In this document: positions 6,576 to 9,254 of the stretch, in pieces
Layout of the letters: each line of letters starts with the position of its first letter
Numbering within the stretch: position 1 is the stretch's first letter
Source of the DNA: Candidatus Methanodesulfokora sp.
Lineage (GTDB): Archaea; Korarchaeota; Korarchaeia; Korarchaeales; Korarchaeaceae
Length of the DNA: 9,254 nt
NCBI GenBank assembly: GCA_023269865.1
Contig: JAGDWR010000052.1
Location: 1-9,254, forward strand
Direction of reading: 5' to 3'
The notes under the pieces: model-generated
Told to the model about the DNA's origin: nothing
The model's input: the letters and a program-made list of their open reading frames with translations, nothing else
Databases searched by the model: none
Position numbers and translations under genes: made by a program

Positions 6576-7040
6576 ATGTGGTCGTTTGTGTCGCCTGTCC
6601 CTCTCTACTGGAGAAGAAGGGGATTTCTTCTTAGGATGGAGAAAGGAGAGTGCGAGGAGTGCAGCTTCACATTTGTTCCATACAAATCCATATGCCCAAG
6701 ATGCGGCTCCACCAAGGTAAAAGCTAGGAAGCTCCCCAGAAGAGGAAGAATAGTAAGCTTCACTTTAGTTGAAAGTCCACCGAGAGGATTTGAGTACTAC
6801 ACGCCATATATCCTAGCTGTGATTGAGCTGGAGGATGGAACTAGGGTTTTCGGTCAAGTGTCAGATGCTGAGAACTTGAAGATAGGAGATGAGGTGGAGG
6901 CTACTTTGAGAATTGTGAGAGTTTTTGGAGAATCGGGGCAGATATTCTACGGATTCAAGTTTGTTCCGCTATCTTCTTCTCATTATCCTGTAGAGAGGAT
7001 GCCTTCTGGGACCAGTAACTATCAAGATGATAAGAGCTAA
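6576..7040 (+). CDS. DUF35 zinc-ribbon/OB-fold protein, thiolase partner
   Basis: Proteins of this family hold a thiolase (and often HMG-CoA synthase) together and are thought to help pass acyl-CoA between active sites. The order of elements is typical: an N-terminal helix VPLYWRRRGFLL, a zinc ribbon with Cys26/29/40/43 (CEEC and CPRC), and an OB fold starting RGRIVSFTLVESPP with PYILAVIELEDGTRVFGQV and GDEVEATL. The family core ends near YGFKFVPL (about residue 130). The last 24 residues are a non-conserved tail, and this tail overlaps the convergent membrane-protein gene. A strong GGAGGTGAT precedes the ATG at 6576. It is the fourth gene of the iorAB-thiolase operon, with no HMG-CoA synthase in between or nearby. 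Confidence 0.9.
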   Translation: MWSFVSPVPLYWRRRGFLLRMEKGECEECSFTFVPYKSICPRCGSTKVKARKLPRRGRIVSFTLVESPPRGFEYYTPYILAVIELEDGTRVFGQVSDAENLKIGDEVEATLRIVRVFGESGQIFYGFKFVPLSSSHYPVERMPSGTSNYQDDKS

Positions 7041-7544
7041 AGCTGAGAGAAGACCTGCTATGGATTCTATATACATGCCTGCGCTTGGACTCCACCTGAC
7101 CCATGTCGACTCGTTAACAACTATCTCATTCGTCATGGGTATATCCATCACGGCAATTCCTAGTACGAAGAACAGAATTCCCAAGAATATTAAGGCTGTG
7201 GAGATCTGAAGCCTGCTCCTGCTTGAAACTATTCCTCCCCAGAGCATCATTAATAGCCCTCCAAAGTGGGCTATTGAGGATAGCAGGAAGAAGGATTTTG
7301 AGATGCCTATTTTCTGTCTGGATGATGTCGGCAACATTCCATTTCTGCTCATCCAGTCTATGATGCCATATCCTCTGGAGAGGGAGGATTTCTGATCATG
7401 CGTCGTCCACCAGAGGAGTGATGATGGATCTGCCTCCATTTTCACATATCCATCGCTCTCTGGAGTCTGTCCCTCAAGTGTGAACCACGATGTTATGGAT
7501 GAGATGAGCAGAAGCAAGAGCGATATCAAAGCAAGCTTGTTCAT
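6969..7544 (-). CDS. four-helix membrane protein of unknown function
   Basis: I do not recognise this 191-residue protein. Hydropathy suggests helices at about 4-20, 85-106, 112-133 and 159-178. Positive charge at the N-terminus, in the short 107-111 loop (SSRSR) and in the tail (RRHPLYRIMRRR) puts these in the cytoplasm. The 21-84 and 134-158 loops are then outside, the second with a sequon at Asn144. The outer loops are rich in Trp (20, 45, 46, 64, 148, 151). This large-loop, hairpin, small-loop plan resembles claudin/PalI-like four-helix proteins in shape only. A TATA-like TTTAAATA lies about 30 bases before the ATG at 7544. The 3' end overlaps the convergent DUF35 gene by 72 bases. Long uninterrupted frame, clear helices and promoter make it a real gene; function unknown. 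Confidence 0.8.
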   Translation of the reverse strand: MNKLALISLLLLLISSITSWFTLEGQTPESDGYVKMEADPSSLLWWTTHDQKSSLSRGYGIIDWMSRNGMLPTSSRQKIGISKSFFLLSSIAHFGGLLMMLWGGIVSSRSRLQISTALIFLGILFFVLGIAVMDIPMTNEIVVNESTWVRWSPSAGMYIESIAGLLSALALIILIVTGPRRHPLYRIMRRR

Positions 7545-7570
7545 GACGGATCAGGCTATCTGTTAGATGC

Positions 7571-7580
7571 TATTTAAAGC
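7571..7580 (-). promoter_or_regulatory. TATA-like box for the four-helix membrane protein
   Basis: GCTTTAAATA on the minus strand is centred about 31 bases from the ATG at 7544. This would give a very short leader of about 5 bases without a ribosome-binding site. Confidence 0.5.
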
Positions 7581-7588
7581 GTTGTGCC

Positions 7589-7606
7589 TCAAATCAATTA
7601 ATTTGA
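7589..7606. repeat. inverted repeat in the divergent promoter region
   Basis: TCAAAT and ATTTGA form 6-bp arms around CAATTA, between the membrane-protein promoter and nadE. It could be an operator for the minus-strand gene, as it lies just upstream of its TATA-like box. In AT-rich sequence such short arms may be chance. Confidence 0.3.
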
Positions 7607-7686
7607 AATAAGATATTAATTATAAATAAGGAGAGTTAGCAGTGAGCTGGCTGTAAAAAACGACCTTTGGAAGTATTGACACAAAA

Positions 7687-7697
7687 ATTTTAATAAT
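7687..7697 (+). promoter_or_regulatory. TATA box of the nadE operon
   Basis: TTTTAATAAT lies about 26 bases before the nadE ATG, the expected box-to-start distance. The absence of any GAGG/GGTG sequence in front of nadE supports a leaderless transcript beginning at the ATG. Confidence 0.6.
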
Positions 7698-7716
7698 ATC
7701 GCTCACATGTCTCCTT

Positions 7717-8502
7717 ATGGGCTATAAGGAGGCCGCAAAGGCCATAGAGGGATTTATAAGGGGAATGGTTGAAGGAGCTGGGGCAAACGGGGTTGTCATA
7801 GGAATAAGCGGCGGCTTAGATTCCTCAACTGTTGCAATACTCTCAGTTAGAGCTTTGGGAAAGGAGAGAGTTATTGGTCTAATAATGCCGATGCCCGGTA
7901 TAACAAGCGAGAGCGATCTGAGGCTAGCGAGAGAATTATCAAGAGATCTTGGAATAAATTTCTATGAAATAGACATAGGGGATATATATTCATCGTATGA
8001 AAGAAGGAACCCTCTTCACGATAGAACAAACCGGGTGGCAAATGGGAATTTACAGGCCAGAATAAGGATGTCCCTCCTTTACTATGCCGCCAATTCTAAA
8101 AACATGCTTGTAGCAGGAACATCAGATAGAAGCGAGATATTACTTGGGTATTTCACCAAATATGGGGATGGCGCATCTGATATGATACCAATAGGAGATC
8201 TTTACAAGACCCAGGTGAGATCTTTGGCGATGGAGATAGGAGTTCCAGAGGAGATAGTGAGGAAGCCAAGCAGTCCCGGTCTTTGGGTCGGGCAGACAGC
8301 GGAGGGAGAGATAGGTCTAAGTTATGATGTGATAGACAGAATACTGGAGGCTTATTTCGATCTCAGAATGCCAGAGTCGGAGATACCTGAGAAGCTGGGA
8401 GTGGATAAGGCTGCTGTGAAAAAGGTTATAGAGATGAGCAGAAAATCTGCTCATAAGAGAGCAATGCCCCCCAAACCATCTGTCAGGATGATATTGAGGT
8501 GA
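7717..8502 (+). CDS. nadE: NAD+ synthetase, ammonia-dependent type
   Basis: This enzyme completes NAD biosynthesis by adenylating and amidating deamido-NAD+ with ATP and ammonia. The 261 residues are the normal length for the short archaeal form that lacks a glutaminase domain. Visible motifs are the ATP-pyrophosphatase P-loop SGGLDSS (31-37), LIMPMPGITSESD, NLQARIRMSLLYYAAN, AGTSDRSEILLGYFTKYGDG (133-152; Asp137, Glu140 and Lys148 are conserved ligands in the family), then DLYKTQVRSLA and KPSSPGLWVGQTAEGEIG. The ATG at 7717 has no ribosome-binding site but a TATA box 26 bases upstream. It is the first gene of an operon with the uracil-DNA glycosylase and DedA genes. Confidence 0.95.
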   Translation: MGYKEAAKAIEGFIRGMVEGAGANGVVIGISGGLDSSTVAILSVRALGKERVIGLIMPMPGITSESDLRLARELSRDLGINFYEIDIGDIYSSYERRNPLHDRTNRVANGNLQARIRMSLLYYAANSKNMLVAGTSDRSEILLGYFTKYGDGASDMIPIGDLYKTQVRSLAMEIGVPEEIVRKPSSPGLWVGQTAEGEIGLSYDVIDRILEAYFDLRMPESEIPEKLGVDKAAVKKVIEMSRKSAHKRAMPPKPSVRMILR

Positions 8503-8506
8503 TCTC

Positions 8507-9094
8507 TTGATAGAGGACTTGGATTCAATAGCGGAGGAAATAAGAAATTGTAAAAAATGTCCACTGCATAAAAACAGGAGGAATGCTGTCCCAGGAGAAG
8601 GGGATAAGAGGGCGGAGATAATGTTGATAGGGGAGGCTCCAGGGAGAAATGAAGATGAACAAGGAAGACCTTTTGTAGGTGCAGCAGGAGCATTTCTAAA
8701 TGAGCTTTTGTCAACAGCTGGTTTATCTAGGGAGAAGGTCTTTATAACAAATGTCGTGAAGTGCAGGCCTCCGGGAAACAGAGATCCAACGCAGGAGGAG
8801 ATAGATTCATGCTCTCCCTATTTGAACAGGCAGATAGTTGTAATAAGACCTAAAACCATAATAACACTCGGAAGACACAGCACATCCTATATATTCAGGT
8901 TAGCAGGAAGGGAGTTCAGATCTATAATGGCTGTCAGAGGGGAGTTCATAAGAGCCAACATTCTGGGCCTTGATGTTTGTATCATGCCCACGCTTCATCC
9001 AGCAGCAAGCCTGTACAATCCTGCTATGAGGAAATTCCTTATAGAGGATTTCTCAAAGCTTAAAAGAGAGGAGGGCTTGGCTGGCTTCCTTTGA
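8507..9094 (+). CDS. uracil-DNA glycosylase, family 4 (iron-sulfur)
   Basis: This enzyme removes uracil from DNA after cytosine deamination, a frequent lesion at high temperature. The 195 residues match the thermophilic family-4 length. Cys15, Cys18, Cys86 and Cys102 (CKKC, KCRPPGNR and the DSC segment) have the spacing that binds the [4Fe-4S] cluster. Motif GEAPGRNEDEQGRPFVG (42-58) supplies the uracil-binding and water-activating region, with Glu43 as is characteristic of family 4, and LHPAA (His164) is the second motif. The TTG start at 8507 is preceded by GAGGTGAT (8496-8503), which overlaps the nadE stop; the gap between the genes is 4 bases, so the two are co-translated. No other in-frame start leaves Cys15 intact. 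The sequence appears complete. Confidence 0.94.
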   Translation: MIEDLDSIAEEIRNCKKCPLHKNRRNAVPGEGDKRAEIMLIGEAPGRNEDEQGRPFVGAAGAFLNELLSTAGLSREKVFITNVVKCRPPGNRDPTQEEIDSCSPYLNRQIVVIRPKTIITLGRHSTSYIFRLAGREFRSIMAVRGEFIRANILGLDVCIMPTLHPAASLYNPAMRKFLIEDFSKLKREEGLAGFL

Positions 9095-9103
9095 GGCGAT
9101 TTT

Positions 9104-9254
9104 ATGATGAAATTCTTCGTGGAATATCTGATATGCTTGGTTGAGCGGGGATCATATCCCCTTGTTTTCATTCTAATGACTATGGAGAGCGCGTTGGTAC
9201 CAATTCCAAGTGAAGTAGTTATGCCCTTTTCCGGTTTCCTCGTGAGCAGGGGTT
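9104..9254 (+). CDS. DedA/VTT-family membrane protein, N-terminal part (cut by window edge)
   Basis: Fifty codons are present before the window ends. After a short start (MMKFF) and a hydrophobic stretch (about 19-27) comes ESALVPIPSEVVMPFSGFL (28-46). This is the conserved re-entrant-loop motif of DedA-family proteins (ES, PIPSE, P and G), which act in lipid transport and envelope homeostasis. The ATG at 9104 lies 7 bases after GAGG (9093-9096), which overlaps the glycosylase stop codon, so it is the third gene of the nadE operon. ATG 9107 is an alternative start. The rest of the protein is outside the window, so completeness cannot be judged. Confidence 0.85.
   Translation, partial: MMKFFVEYLICLVERGSYPLVFILMTMESALVPIPSEVVMPFSGFLVSRG

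Noticed and set aside
7629..7656. Four-codon mini-frame (GTG AGC TGG CTG TAA) after GGAGAG upstream of nadE
   Set aside because: Too short to judge, and the nadE promoter lies downstream of it, so it would not be on the nadE message.
1..9254. CRISPR array, insertion sequence, prophage or defence cluster
   Set aside because: No regularly spaced repeats, transposase, integrase or phage genes are seen. vapBC is the only mobile-type module and is a common chromosomal one.

Overview
The window looks like part of the chromosome of a thermophilic archaeon. Arginine is written mostly as AGA/AGG and isoleucine mostly as ATA. Promoters are AT-rich TATA boxes, and several lie about 25 bases upstream of the start codon, as in leaderless archaeal transcripts, while genes inside operons have GAGG/GGTGAT ribosome-binding sites. 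The gene content is also archaeal: an S-layer-type surface protein, IorAB, a thiolase paired with a DUF35 protein, VapBC, a family-4 uracil-DNA glycosylase and a short ammonia-type NAD synthetase. The phylum cannot be fixed from the sequence. Thermoproteota or Korarchaeota is my guess, not a demonstrated assignment.

Layout. From 1 to 1370 (minus) runs the N-terminal 456 codons of a secreted, glycosylated S-layer-like protein that leaves the window. Behind it on the same strand (1440-1826) is a small hotdog thioesterase of the fluoroacetyl-CoA thioesterase (FlK) type with the complete Thr/Glu/His triad. Divergently, a vapBC toxin-antitoxin pair (1966-2665) starts from a promoter made of repeated GTAAG/CTTAC units. 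A gene-poor stretch (2666-3075) follows, with hairpins, a possible gene remnant on the minus strand and two overlapping perfect palindromes just upstream of the iorA promoter.

The core is a tight four-gene operon (3076-7040): iorA and iorB (indolepyruvate:ferredoxin oxidoreductase), a thiolase of the SCP-x/archaeal type and a DUF35 zinc-ribbon/OB protein. The first two junctions overlap and the third is only 4 bases. The operon couples an enzyme that makes aryl- or acyl-CoA and reduced ferredoxin to one that makes or breaks C-C bonds on acyl-CoA. No HMG-CoA synthase, the usual third partner of thiolase/DUF35, is present here.

Convergent to that operon, and overlapping its last 72 bases, is an unrecognised four-helix membrane protein (6969-7544, minus). 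After a divergent AT-rich promoter region comes a second plus-strand operon: nadE (7717-8502), a TTG-started family-4 uracil-DNA glycosylase (8507-9094) and the beginning of a DedA-family membrane protein (9104 to the edge).

The most interesting items are the iorAB-thiolase-DUF35 linkage, the lack of a recognisable second catalytic cysteine in the thiolase, the palindromic control regions of vapBC and iorA, and the cysteine cluster in the surface protein. Nothing seen amounts to a clearly new defence or mobile system.
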